A stretch of 64,000 nt of DNA from Lachnospiraceae bacterium A2. Lineage in GTDB: Bacteria > Bacillota > Clostridia > Lachnospirales > Lachnospiraceae. Location: positions 511,793-575,792 of the forward strand of contig KE159638.1 in assembly GCA_000403315.2 (NCBI GenBank), in the 5' to 3' direction. The notes under the pieces are model-generated. The model did no database searches and was not told where the DNA came from. It saw only the letters and a program-made list of their open reading frames with translations. Positions 54,035 to 62,153 of this stretch are shown here, piece after piece. Made by a program: the position numbers and the translations under genes. Every line of letters begins with the position of its first letter. Position 1 is the first letter of the stretch.

Positions 54035-56068
54035 GTGAAAGGAGAAAAAAAATTCTGTTTTTGTATAGTCCTCTTTACTGGGATTCTGATAAGTGTTATG
54101 GCGTCAATGATGCGGCTGGGAGGGAGGATTAATTTTAAGGAATTTATGTCAGCGGGCAAAGTATATGATTTTTCTTCTGCTGTTTTAAAGAAAAGTTCTG
54201 CTGGATGGCTTTATCAGCCAGAAGAAAGGGAATATCTCTTGATGGCAAATAAAGCAACCAAACGGTATAAGCTGAATGGGAAGGAACAGGCATGGGAATT
54301 CCTTTATCTCACTGTGGATAAGATGAGTGCCCCTTCTATGGAAGGTGTAATCCGGTATTACGGGAAAAATAAGGAGAAAAGATTTGAACATCCAGTTCAG
54401 ATCTCAGAAGGGGAGAACTTAATTCTTCTAAATCCAGAGATACCTATGACCCATATGGCTGTCCAGATATTAAATGCAAAAGGGGAAAGCCTGTCTATTT
54501 CTTCTATGCAGATACGCACTACGCCATCTTGGTATACCAGGGAGCATTTTATAAAATTATTTGTTGCAGGGTTTTGTGCTGTTTCAATGCTATTTTTTCT
54601 ATTTAGTATGCTGAAAAGAAAATTTTTTCGGAAGGCCAAGAAATGTTGGGATTGGTATTGTTTAGTCGATATTTTACAGTATGGCTTCCAACTTTTCGGT
54701 GATTATTTTGGCAGCTGGATAGGTGGGAAGCTTTCCAATGTACAGAAAAGGTATGCCCGTAAGTTTTTATATAGCCTGCTTTTTGCCTGGATGGTGATTG
54801 GGAATGTATTAAATTGGACGGGGCAAGCAGAGAGTTTTCGGTATTATTTAGCAGTATGTGCCATACTGTTTCTGTTGGCCGCATTTGTTTCTTGGGAAAA
54901 AGAACTGGACAAGGTATGCTGGAAAAATCCTCTGGCTCAAAGCTGGTTGCTTTTGTGGCTTGGAACAATGGTTTCGGATTTTTTTGTGCCAAAAGAAATG
55001 GGCCTGGCAGGAAGTATGCTGTTTTTCATAGGTACTTTTTTTATGTTTTCCTGGCAGAATATGGAATATCCTTACAGAATGTTCAGGGATATCATTGATT
55101 CCTTAGAAATTATATTTTTTGCAGGGATAATTTATTGTATGCTGTTCCGCACAAAAATGCCAGCTATTGATTATAATGGTTTATTCCGGAACCCAGAAGA
55201 TTTTTCTATGTATGCAGTTTTAATGCTGTGCATGTTTCTTGATGAAATGGATAACTTATTAAAAAGAGATTTGCCTGAAAAGGGGGAATTGTATTATTAT
55301 ATAAAATATATTACGGGTGGTGCAGCCGCGTTTTATTTTGTTCTGCGGTGCGGCCATTTGCCAGGTTTGGCTGCATCTGTAACGGCATGCGCGTTCTTTT
55401 TTGTGAAGCAGTTTAAAAACGGTATGCTGTTTGACAGGAAGATCCTGAAGATATTTGGGCATATTGGAATGGGCATTTCTGCAGCGGCATTATCAGTAAG
55501 CATAATCCATATTTCTACGAAAACACTGCCAATTGTATTAGATTTGGAAGTAACGTACAAAGGAGAGCAATTATTGACAGGGGTTTCTGATGAAGTTTGG
55601 GAAGGCTTATTAGAATTGGAACCTGAAGGGTTACAAGGAGTAATACGGAAATCAGACATGGAACAGTTTACGGTTTGGCGCAATTATATCCGGCGGTGGA
55701 ACTTATTTGGGCATAGCGATGGCATGGTGCGTGTATTTCGGAATAAGGTGCAGCCTTACAGTGGCTATCTTTCCATATCCCATCGGTATGGAATGTTTAT
55801 TTTGGTTCCATATGCAACCTGCCAGTTATTTTTAATTTTTTTTTCAGGGAAAATGGCATATGGGGACAAAACTAGGGCAAAAGATAAAACTTATGAGAGT
55901 TTAACAGGGCGTGGGGTATTCCTGGTCTTTTTGCTTGGTATATCATATGTTATTTTTTGCGTTAGCGGAAATGTGGATATGCCTTGGGGGCATCCTTTCT
56001 GCTTTTGCTTTTATGCTGCTGTGGGCTATATGGGAGGAATTATAGGTACTGAAAAAGGGCAGGCATAG
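54035..56068 (+). CDS. Degenerate paralogue of the O-antigen ligase-like protein
   Basis: 677 residues, same layout as the protein encoded just before: N-terminal helix, extracellular beta domain, about ten membrane helices, with matching segments such as SWEKELDKVCWKNPL against SWEGKKPFAYWKKPL. The active loop is changed: where the paralogue has AHNNLLQMMYDYGVF this one has SGYLSISHRYGMFI, losing the His and Asn residues, and FNNPNTFAG is replaced by FRNPEDFSM. It may have no ligase activity and act as a partner, or use another chemistry. GTG start with GGTGG six bases upstream. Confidence 0.78.
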   Translation: MKGEKKFCFCIVLFTGILISVMASMMRLGGRINFKEFMSAGKVYDFSSAVLKKSSAGWLYQPEEREYLLMANKATKRYKLNGKEQAWEFLYLTVDKMSAPSMEGVIRYYGKNKEKRFEHPVQISEGENLILLNPEIPMTHMAVQILNAKGESLSISSMQIRTTPSWYTREHFIKLFVAGFCAVSMLFFLFSMLKRKFFRKAKKCWDWYCLVDILQYGFQLFGDYFGSWIGGKLSNVQKRYARKFLYSLLFAWMVIGNVLNWTGQAESFRYYLAVCAILFLLAAFVSWEKELDKVCWKNPLAQSWLLLWLGTMVSDFFVPKEMGLAGSMLFFIGTFFMFSWQNMEYPYRMFRDIIDSLEIIFFAGIIYCMLFRTKMPAIDYNGLFRNPEDFSMYAVLMLCMFLDEMDNLLKRDLPEKGELYYYIKYITGGAAAFYFVLRCGHLPGLAASVTACAFFFVKQFKNGMLFDRKILKIFGHIGMGISAAALSVSIIHISTKTLPIVLDLEVTYKGEQLLTGVSDEVWEGLLELEPEGLQGVIRKSDMEQFTVWRNYIRRWNLFGHSDGMVRVFRNKVQPYSGYLSISHRYGMFILVPYATCQLFLIFFSGKMAYGDKTRAKDKTYESLTGRGVFLVFLLGISYVIFCVSGNVDMPWGHPFCFCFYAAVGYMGGIIGTEKGQA

Positions 56069-56150
56069 GTATGGGGGAGTCTGTGGTTGCAATTTTGAGG
56101 TATTTAAGATACAATTGGAAAGAAAAAATTGTTGAAAAGAGGAAGAGAAT

Positions 56151-58010
56151 GTGAATGCATTAATAGAAAAAAACCAGTTTCTTGTTATAAAACGGATATT
56201 TTTAGTTGTATATGACATTATTGCAGTAATAGCAGCTAGTATGCTGGCATTAGTCATCCGCTTTGAGGGTAATTATACTGCTATTCCAAGGGCATATATA
56301 GTGAAAAGCCTGCAGTATGCCCCGGTAATTATTATAGTGACAGCAGTTGTGTTTTATGGGTTACGTTTGTACAGCAGCCTGTGGACATTTGCCGGGGCGC
56401 CGGAATTAATTAATATTACCTTTGCCTGCGCACTATCTGCACTGGCGCAGATGACAGTGATGGTACTATTTGATGTGCGTATGCCAAGAAGCTATTATAT
56501 CCTGTATGGGGTAGCATTGTGGATGCTGGTATTTCTCAGCCGGTTTTCCTACCGTGGGATCCGCACGCTTATCAAGAGGCAGGAAAGCGGGGCAGCAACT
56601 TCCAGAGTAATGATAGTAGGCGCTGGGGCGGCTGGTAACCTTTTGGTAAAGGAAATACGCAATAGCAACCATGTAAGCAAGCGTGTGGTATGCATTATAG
56701 ACGATGATAAATCCAAGGAGGGCAGTTATCTCCATGGGGTAAAGGTAATGGGGAACCGCCAGAATATCCCGGAGTTGGTAAAACAATGCCGGATAGACGA
56801 AATTATTATCGCTATGCCTTCTGCCCCGGCAAAAGAGATCAAGGAAATCTTGGACGTCTGTAAAGAAACTGGATGCGACCTGAAACGTCTGCCCGGGGTT
56901 TACCAGCTTGTAAATGGCGAAGTAGGCATCAGTAAGTTAAAAGAAGTAGATGTAAACGACTTGCTGGGCAGGGAACCTGTAAAAGTAGATTTATCTGCCA
57001 TTATGGATTATGTGGCAGGGAAAGTTGTGTTAGTGACGGGTGGCGGTGGCTCTATTGGGAGTGAAATATGCCGCCAGGTGGCAGGGCATAACCCTAAAAT
57101 GCTGGTGCTTGTGGATATTTATGAAAATACGACTTATGATATCCAAAACGAACTCAAAAACAGGTTTCCAGACCTAAATCTGGTAGTGTTAATTGCATCT
57201 GTCCGGAACACAAAGCGGATGGATATGATTTTTGAAACTTACCGTCCGGATATCGTATACCATGCAGCAGCCCATAAGCATGTACCTTTGATGGAGGACA
57301 GCCCCAATGAGGCGGTGAAAAATAATGTGCTGGGCACATGGAAGGTAGTGCAGGCGGCAGATAAATGGAAAGTAAAGCGTTTTGTCATGATTTCTACGGA
57401 TAAGGCGGTGAACCCTACAAATATTATGGGGGCAACCAAGCGAATCTGTGAAATGATAATACAAACATACAACAGCCGTTCCCGGACAGAATTTGTGGCT
57501 GTACGGTTTGGGAATGTTTTGGGAAGCAATGGCAGCGTTATCCCTCTGTTTAAAAGGCAGATTGAGCAGGGAGGGCCAGTTACAGTTACCCACCCAGATA
57601 TCATCCGGTATTTTATGACAATCCCGGAGGCAGTATCCTTAGTGCTTCAGGCAGGGGCTTATGCCAAAGGCGGGGAGATTTTTGTGCTGGATATGGGAGA
57701 GCCAGTAAAAATTGCAGATTTGGCACGGAATTTGATTCTCCTGTCCGGGCATAAGCCTGGGGAAGATATACAGATTATCTATACAGGGCTGCGCCCAGGC
57801 GAAAAGCTATATGAAGAAATGCTGATGCATGAAGAAGGCCTGCAGGATACGGAGAATAAGCTGATTCACATTGGGAAACCCATTAAGATGGATGAAGATC
57901 ATTTTATGATGCAGCTTGAGAACCTAAAGGATTATGTGGTGCAGGAACCAAGGGATATACGGAATTGGGTGAAGGAGATTGTGCCTACTTACCATCCACA
58001 GGATCGGTAA
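56151..58010 (+). CDS. Membrane nucleotide-sugar 4,6-dehydratase, PglF/CapD type
   Basis: 619 residues. Four N-terminal membrane helices, a Rossmann-like first domain (MIVGAGAAGNLLVKEI near residue 150), then an extended short-chain dehydrogenase domain. That domain has VLVTGGGGSIGSEI near residue 290, AAAHKHVPLMEDSPNEA near 365 and the ISTDKAVNPTNIMGATKR segment near 405. The family turns UDP-GlcNAc into a 4-keto-6-deoxy sugar for QuiNAc, bacillosamine or FucNAc. No aminotransferase or reductase that would complete those routes is in the window. GTG start after AGAGGAAGAG. It is richer in GC than the genes before it. Confidence 0.92.
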   Translation: MNALIEKNQFLVIKRIFLVVYDIIAVIAASMLALVIRFEGNYTAIPRAYIVKSLQYAPVIIIVTAVVFYGLRLYSSLWTFAGAPELINITFACALSALAQMTVMVLFDVRMPRSYYILYGVALWMLVFLSRFSYRGIRTLIKRQESGAATSRVMIVGAGAAGNLLVKEIRNSNHVSKRVVCIIDDDKSKEGSYLHGVKVMGNRQNIPELVKQCRIDEIIIAMPSAPAKEIKEILDVCKETGCDLKRLPGVYQLVNGEVGISKLKEVDVNDLLGREPVKVDLSAIMDYVAGKVVLVTGGGGSIGSEICRQVAGHNPKMLVLVDIYENTTYDIQNELKNRFPDLNLVVLIASVRNTKRMDMIFETYRPDIVYHAAAHKHVPLMEDSPNEAVKNNVLGTWKVVQAADKWKVKRFVMISTDKAVNPTNIMGATKRICEMIIQTYNSRSRTEFVAVRFGNVLGSNGSVIPLFKRQIEQGGPVTVTHPDIIRYFMTIPEAVSLVLQAGAYAKGGEIFVLDMGEPVKIADLARNLILLSGHKPGEDIQIIYTGLRPGEKLYEEMLMHEEGLQDTENKLIHIGKPIKMDEDHFMMQLENLKDYVVQEPRDIRNWVKEIVPTYHPQDR

Positions 58011-58090
58011 AGATTTTTACAGAAAATAACAACTACAAAGGAAAAGTCCCCGTTATTTGGAAATTTTTGGAGATTATGTGAAAGAAAGGC

Positions 58091-58119
58091 TTGACGGGGT
58101 AAAAAAGTTGGACTAAGAT
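58091..58119 (+). promoter_or_regulatory. Putative promoter of the adenylation-formylation-carrier operon
   Basis: TTGACG at 58091-58096 and TAAGAT at 58114-58119 with a 17-base spacer, 44 bases before the ATG at 58163. It would let the three-gene unit be expressed separately from the dehydratase. Confidence 0.5.
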
Positions 58120-58162
58120 AGGGCAGTAGCTGTTTGTTATATGCTGAAAGGTGGGAAATAAA

Positions 58163-59677
58163 ATGCAGAGAAGCGTATTGGACTATCTGGAGGAGTCTGC
58201 AGATAGGTTTCCAGAGAAGATTGTATTTGCAGATAACAAGGATAAAGTGACATACCATGATTTTAGGAACCAAGCAAAGGCTGTTGCAACAGCCCTGAAA
58301 GAACAAGTAGGGCTTGGCAGGAACCAGCCGGTAGTTGTGCTGATTGAACGGAAGATAGAAAGCTTGTTGGGCTTTTTTGGCGTGGCCTACAGTGGGAACT
58401 TTTATGCCCCGGTGGATTGCCAGATGCCGGCGAAGCGGATTGAATTGTTTTTGGATATTATTAAACCGAAAGCTGTCATTGTAACAGAGGGAACGAAAAA
58501 AGCTATGGAGCAGGTTGCCTATGAAGGCAGCATAGTAGAACTTCAGGAATTAGCCCGGACAGCAATAGATCAGGAATTATTGGACAAGATTGCCAGCCAG
58601 CGGATTGACACTGACCCCTTATATGCGATTTTTACTTCTGGTTCTACAGGAGTGCCAAAAGGCGTGCTGGTATGCCATAGGTCTGTCATAGACTTAATAG
58701 ATAATTTTAAAAAAGAATTTGGGTTCGACGAGAACATTGTTTTGGGCAACCAAGCGCCCTTTGATTTTGATGTTTCTGTGAAAGATATTTATTCTACCAT
58801 AAAAAATGGCGGGACTATGTATGTAGTCCCCAAAATGATGTTCTCCATGGTAGCGACGCTAATCGATTATCTGAACCAGAATAAAATCAATACGGTAATC
58901 TGGGCAACGTCGGCGCTGCGCATTGTGGAAAACCTGAATGTCTTTTCGCAGAAGGTACCGCAATACCTGAGGACGGTGATGTTTTCCGGGGAGATAATGC
59001 CAAATAAGGTCCTGAACTATTGGAGGAGATACCTGCCCGAAGTCCAGTATGTGAACTTATATGGACCTACAGAAATTACTTGTAACTGCACCTTCTATAA
59101 AGTAGACAGGCCTTTTGCAGATGAGGAAACTTTGCCCATAGGGGTCGCATTTAAGAACACGGATGTCATCCTGCTGGACGGGGAACGGAAACAGGAAGTT
59201 GCATTTGGGCAGGCAGGTGAAATCTGTGTCCGGGGCAGCTCCTTGGCACTTGGATATTATAATAACGAAGAAAAGACAAGGGAAGCCTTTATCCAGAATC
59301 CCTTGAATACCATGTACCCAGAAACTATTTATTGCACAGGGGATTTGGGGCAGTATGGGGAAGATGGGAACCTGATGTTTATTTCCAGGAAAGATTACCA
59401 GATTAAACATATGGGGCACCGGATTGAATTAGGCGAGGTGGAAGTGGCTATCAATGCCCTGCCCTTTGTAGAGGCAGCCTGCTGTATTTATGATGAAAAA
59501 GAAGAAAAGATTGTGCTGTTTTATCAGGCAGCGGAACAATGTGACAGGGAACTGTTAAAAAGCCTGGGCAAAACTTTACCGAAATACATGTTCCCCAACC
59601 GGATGGAATATTATGAGAAGCTTCCGCTGAATAAAAATGCGAAGATTGACCGGACTTTGCTGAAAGAAAGGCTATGA
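58163..59677 (+). CDS. DltA-like amino acid adenylation enzyme
   Basis: Activates a carboxylic substrate, very likely an amino acid, with ATP and loads it on a carrier protein. 504 residues, the length of a free-standing DltA. Core motifs: A3 FTSGSTGVPKG near residue 155, A4 APFDFDVSVKDIY near 195 whose Asp usually holds the amino group, A5 NLYGPTEITCN near 299, A7 YCTGDLGQY near 390, and A10 NKNAKIDRTLL with the catalytic Lys. At the place of the D-Ala-selecting Cys of DltA (PSFxxMCL) I read ATSALRIVENL, so Val replaces Cys and D-alanine may not be the substrate. The ATG at 58163 has AAAGGTGGG upstream; the next gene overlaps it by four bases. Confidence 0.9.
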   Translation: MQRSVLDYLEESADRFPEKIVFADNKDKVTYHDFRNQAKAVATALKEQVGLGRNQPVVVLIERKIESLLGFFGVAYSGNFYAPVDCQMPAKRIELFLDIIKPKAVIVTEGTKKAMEQVAYEGSIVELQELARTAIDQELLDKIASQRIDTDPLYAIFTSGSTGVPKGVLVCHRSVIDLIDNFKKEFGFDENIVLGNQAPFDFDVSVKDIYSTIKNGGTMYVVPKMMFSMVATLIDYLNQNKINTVIWATSALRIVENLNVFSQKVPQYLRTVMFSGEIMPNKVLNYWRRYLPEVQYVNLYGPTEITCNCTFYKVDRPFADEETLPIGVAFKNTDVILLDGERKQEVAFGQAGEICVRGSSLALGYYNNEEKTREAFIQNPLNTMYPETIYCTGDLGQYGEDGNLMFISRKDYQIKHMGHRIELGEVEVAINALPFVEAACCIYDEKEEKIVLFYQAAEQCDRELLKSLGKTLPKYMFPNRMEYYEKLPLNKNAKIDRTLLKERL

Positions 59678-60561
59678 GGGAAGATATGAAACAGTATCAA
59701 AAAGCAATGATTATCGGCGGCACCGGATTTTTATATCAGGCAGCGGAACTGGTAGAGCAAAGCGGCAGGGTAGGGCAGATAGAATTGTATTTCTGCAACC
59801 AGAATGGCTTTGGGAAAAACCAGGAATATATGGAACGCTGGAACTGCAGGCAGGTTGCTGTGAAAAAAGACCTGATGGCGCTGCTGGAACAGGAAACAGA
59901 GGAAACATTAGTATTGTCCATTATGAACCCATGGCTGTTCACAGAGGATGCCCTCCGTAACCCAAAGCTTTTGGTAATTAATCTCCACCACGCACTGCTC
60001 CCGGCACACCGCGGCCGGAATGCGGAAGCATGGGCGATCTATGAAGGGGATGAAAAAGCAGGGGTTACTTGGCATAAAGTGGATGCAGGGATTGATACAG
60101 GGGGAATCTATCTGCAGAAAGAGGTGGCAATTGACGACCGCGCAACTGCACTGAAGCTTTTGTCACAGCTTAATGAAGCGGCATTGGAAGGGCTTAAGGA
60201 ATTGCTGCAGGGGGAATTCTTAGAAAAACCCCCTATTTCCCAGATGCCTGACGGAAACGGCCGCCCTCCCCATCTTTCCAAAGATATCCCAAATGGAGGA
60301 TGGCTGGATTTGTCGTGGGATCTTGGGCAGATGAGCCGTTTCTTGCGTGCCATGGATTATGGAGTTATAAATGTTTTCGGAAAGCCAAAGGTTAGGCTGG
60401 CAGATGGCGTTTATGCATGGAAAGCATGGAAAATGCCGCAAGCAGAAGAAGGGAAGCCCGAAGGCGTGGAATTCTGCCCTGAGGAGCGGGAACTTCATAT
60501 CCGGAAAGCAGGGAAAGAGATTATACTAAGAAAAATGATGAAAATGGAGGATGAAGCATGA
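59674..60561 (+). CDS. Formyltransferase (10-formyl-THF-dependent family)
   Basis: 295 residues. The N-terminal formyl transferase fold has the full catalytic triad: Asn103 and His105 in INLHHALLPAHRG and Asp141 in VDAGIDTGGI. It lacks the tRNA-binding C-terminal domain of methionyl-tRNA formyltransferase and ends with about 90 residues of unrelated sequence. The family formylates amino groups of aminoacyl-tRNA, nucleotide amino sugars, or the first aminoacyl-carrier of peptide synthetases such as LgrA. It overlaps the adenylation gene by ATGA upstream and the carrier gene by ATGA downstream, so all three are translationally coupled; this favours an aminoacyl-carrier substrate. A nearby ATG at 59686 is an alternative start. 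Confidence 0.88.
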   Translation: MREDMKQYQKAMIIGGTGFLYQAAELVEQSGRVGQIELYFCNQNGFGKNQEYMERWNCRQVAVKKDLMALLEQETEETLVLSIMNPWLFTEDALRNPKLLVINLHHALLPAHRGRNAEAWAIYEGDEKAGVTWHKVDAGIDTGGIYLQKEVAIDDRATALKLLSQLNEAALEGLKELLQGEFLEKPPISQMPDGNGRPPHLSKDIPNGGWLDLSWDLGQMSRFLRAMDYGVINVFGKPKVRLADGVYAWKAWKMPQAEEGKPEGVEFCPEERELHIRKAGKEIILRKMMKMEDEA

Positions 60562-60788
60562 AAGAGCAATTAATGGGAATTTTGAAGGATTTAAGGGCAG
60601 ACGTAGATTTTGAAAAAGAAAAGAAATTAATTGATGATGGGATTTTAGATTCTTTTGATATTGTTACGTTGGTGTCAGAACTAAATTCAGAATTTGATGT
60701 GGAAATCAATGTAATGGATTTGGAGCCGGAAAATTTTAATACGGTGGCAGCAATGATGGAATTGATTGAAAAATTACAGGAAGAATAG
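60558..60788 (+). CDS. Carrier protein, DltC/PCP-like (copy 2)
   Basis: 76 residues, with the phosphopantetheine serine in GILDSFDIV at Ser32. It has only 12 differences from the carrier at 41951 over 76 residues, so the same enzymes probably use both. It starts within the stop of the formyltransferase gene (ATGA) with ATGGAGGATG upstream. It should receive the amino acid activated by the adenylation enzyme and present it for formylation. A terminator follows at 60844. Confidence 0.93.
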   Translation: MKEQLMGILKDLRADVDFEKEKKLIDDGILDSFDIVTLVSELNSEFDVEINVMDLEPENFNTVAAMMELIEKLQEE

Positions 60789-60843
60789 TGCAAATAGGCA
60801 TAATTGGCGGGCGGAAGTTTGCGATCCAGATTAAGCGGTATTT

Positions 60844-60897
60844 ACCTATAGTGGTTTTAGACTTTAAAAGTTTATGGCTACTATAGGTATTTTTATA
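60844..60897 (+). terminator. Rho-independent terminator
   Basis: ACCTATAGT (60844-60852) pairs with ACTATAGGT (60880-60888), followed by ATTTTTATAAT. It closes the adenylation-formylation-carrier operon. Confidence 0.75.
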
Positions 60898-60929
60898 ATA
60901 ATTATATTATTGAAAAATTATCTGGTACA

Positions 60930-60958
60930 TTGACAAACAGATAGCATGGGGGTATAGT
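60930..60958 (+). promoter_or_regulatory. Promoter of small-protein unit 1
   Basis: TTGACA at 60930-60935 and TATAGT at 60953-60958, spacer 17. The leader to the ATG at 61075 is about 110 bases and contains AAGATTC near 60964 facing GAATCTT near 61021, a possible long stem. Confidence 0.7.
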
Positions 60959-61074
60959 AAATATAAGATTCGTTATTTGTGCCGTGGCGTAGAATTTTGT
61001 CCATTGCAGATAAGAAACCGGAATCTTGATTAATGCCCAGAATAGAGGAAGTACAAAGGAGAAGGGGGAACAAT

Positions 61075-61320
61075 ATGAAAATGGAGAAGGTAGTATCAAT
61101 TTACAATTTGCAGGATGAACAGGAGTTAGCAACAATACTGGGGGAAAAAGAAAATCTGGATTATAGGAAGATAAGCTCGGAAAGCTGTGGTGGGGCAGAC
61201 GGGGTTAGATACCAATTTACTATGGGAAAAATGGAAGATGCTGCAGAGTTCTGGGATATTTTTGCCAGATTATTCAAACAGGACAGTAACATTAGGATGA
61301 GGGTATGTAACCCTGAATAA
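61075..61320 (+). CDS. Small protein of unknown family, unit 1
   Basis: 81 residues, cytoplasmic by appearance, no signal peptide or helix. The start MKMEKVVSIYNLQDEQEL parallels MKTEKVMSVYDLQDEGKL of the protein at 61620, and both continue with a KI..E.C.G....RY pattern and one late Cys (RMRVCNPE). The ATG at 61075 has GGAGAAGGGGGA upstream. It forms its own promoter-gene-terminator unit. I do not recognise the family; alternating hydrophobic residues suggest a small alpha/beta fold. No maturation or export genes that would mark it as a peptide precursor are nearby. Confidence 0.75.
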   Translation: MKMEKVVSIYNLQDEQELATILGEKENLDYRKISSESCGGADGVRYQFTMGKMEDAAEFWDIFARLFKQDSNIRMRVCNPE

Positions 61321-61329
61321 GACATATCT

Positions 61330-61380
61330 CACCCATAGTAGTTTTGGATTTTATGAATCCAGGGCTGCTATGGGTGTTTT
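61330..61380 (+). terminator. Rho-independent terminator of unit 1
   Basis: CACCCATAGTAG (61330-61341) pairs with CTGCTATGGGTG (61365-61376), one G-T pair, with a nested GGATT/AATCC stem and a T-run at 61377-61380. The terminator at 60844 has a similar CCTATAGT core. Confidence 0.8.
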
Positions 61381-61421
61381 AACCTTTATAGGGGCTATTT
61401 TCGAAAAAGTTTTCCCATACA

Positions 61422-61450
61422 TTGACAAAAGGAAGATATAGGGATATAGT
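61422..61450 (+). promoter_or_regulatory. Promoter of small-protein unit 2
   Basis: TTGACA at 61422-61427 and TATAGT at 61445-61450, spacer 17, the same boxes and spacing as unit 1. Confidence 0.7.
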
Positions 61451-61504
61451 AGAATATGAGGTTAGCACTTACTGGAAGTCACGCAGCATCAATACCTCAC
61501 ACAT

Positions 61505-61548
61505 TAGTACAGCGCTGCAGAGGGCAGGAATAATGCAACGCTGTACTA
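61505..61548 (+). other. Leader hairpin of unit 2
   Basis: TAGTACAGCG (61505-61514) and CGCTGTACTA (61539-61548) form a perfect ten-pair stem with a 24-base loop in the 160-base leader of the gene at 61620. No T-run follows, so it is more likely a regulatory or stabilising structure than a terminator. Confidence 0.55.
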
Positions 61549-61619
61549 CAAGAGAAACCATAATGGCCTTGGAAGATAGCAAGGTGTAGGAAAAATACAA
61601 ATGAAAAAGGGGTAATAAT

Positions 61620-61877
61620 ATGAAAACAGAGAAGGTAATGTCCGTTTACGATTTGCAGGATGAAGGGAAATTAGGAGCAATACTGGATGGGGTGGAAGGG
61701 CTTAATTTTGAGAAAATTGGTACAGAGGCCTGTGAGGGCACAGAAACAGCCAGATACCATATGTCTATAGATGACGTTTGGACAGGCGGGGTGCTTTTGG
61801 AGCGATTAGTGAAATTTGTTCAGGAGAATGAAGGAACCAAGATTAAGTTTTGTAATATAAGTAATGAAGTCCAATAA
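61620..61877 (+). CDS. Small protein of unknown family, unit 2
   Basis: 85 residues, paralogue of the protein at 61075 (shared SVYDLQDE-like start, L..IL spacing, and KI..E.C.G....RY). It ends with KIKFCNISNEVQ, so the late Cys is also kept. AAAAAGGGG lies about eight bases before the ATG. The two genes are arranged as tandem complete transcription units, which suggests a duplication that included the promoter. Function unknown; neither membrane segments nor metal-binding clusters are visible. Confidence 0.75.
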   Translation: MKTEKVMSVYDLQDEGKLGAILDGVEGLNFEKIGTEACEGTETARYHMSIDDVWTGGVLLERLVKFVQENEGTKIKFCNISNEVQ

Positions 61878-61971
61878 GTGGGAATGGAAGATGGACTGTA
61901 AGGATATGGTATTGGCGTGTTCATGACATTTATGCATTTTGCTTTTATTTAGAGGATTGTTTAAAAATAAG

Positions 61972-62015
61972 AAAACCGATGCTTTAGGTTTCAATGCCTG
62001 GGTATCGGTTTTTTT
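61972..62015 (+). terminator. Rho-independent terminator of unit 2
   Basis: AAAACCGAT (61972-61980) pairs with ATCGGTTTT (62004-62012), followed by T to 62015. The next promoter begins six bases later. Confidence 0.85.
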
Positions 62016-62020
62016 ATTAC

Positions 62021-62048
62021 TTGACAAATGTAAGGGGGGGGGTAGAAT
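62021..62048 (+). promoter_or_regulatory. Promoter with a nine-G tract in the spacer
   Basis: TTGACA at 62021-62026 and TAGAAT at 62043-62048 with a 16-base spacer whose last nine bases are all G (62034-62042). The length of such a tract can change by slippage and would alter spacer length. It drives the gene at 62154 with a leader of about 100 bases. Confidence 0.65.
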
Positions 62049-62153
62049 AAACTAAACGTCAAGGTATACTTACATGCTTTTTTAACCTAAAAGATATTTT
62101 TTTTGTTTGTATATATAATGGATTTTGAAAAGATATAGAGGGGGAATGCGGTT

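Noticed and set aside
56151..60561. Complete pathway to a formylated amino sugar
   Set aside because: A dehydratase and a formyltransferase are present, but no aminotransferase is found in the window, so the pathway cannot be claimed; it is kept only as the alternative to aminoacyl-carrier formylation.
61075..61877. Ribosomal peptide precursors (RiPP or bacteriocin)
   Set aside because: The two small proteins have no leader-core layout, no double-Gly site, and no maturation or export genes beside them.
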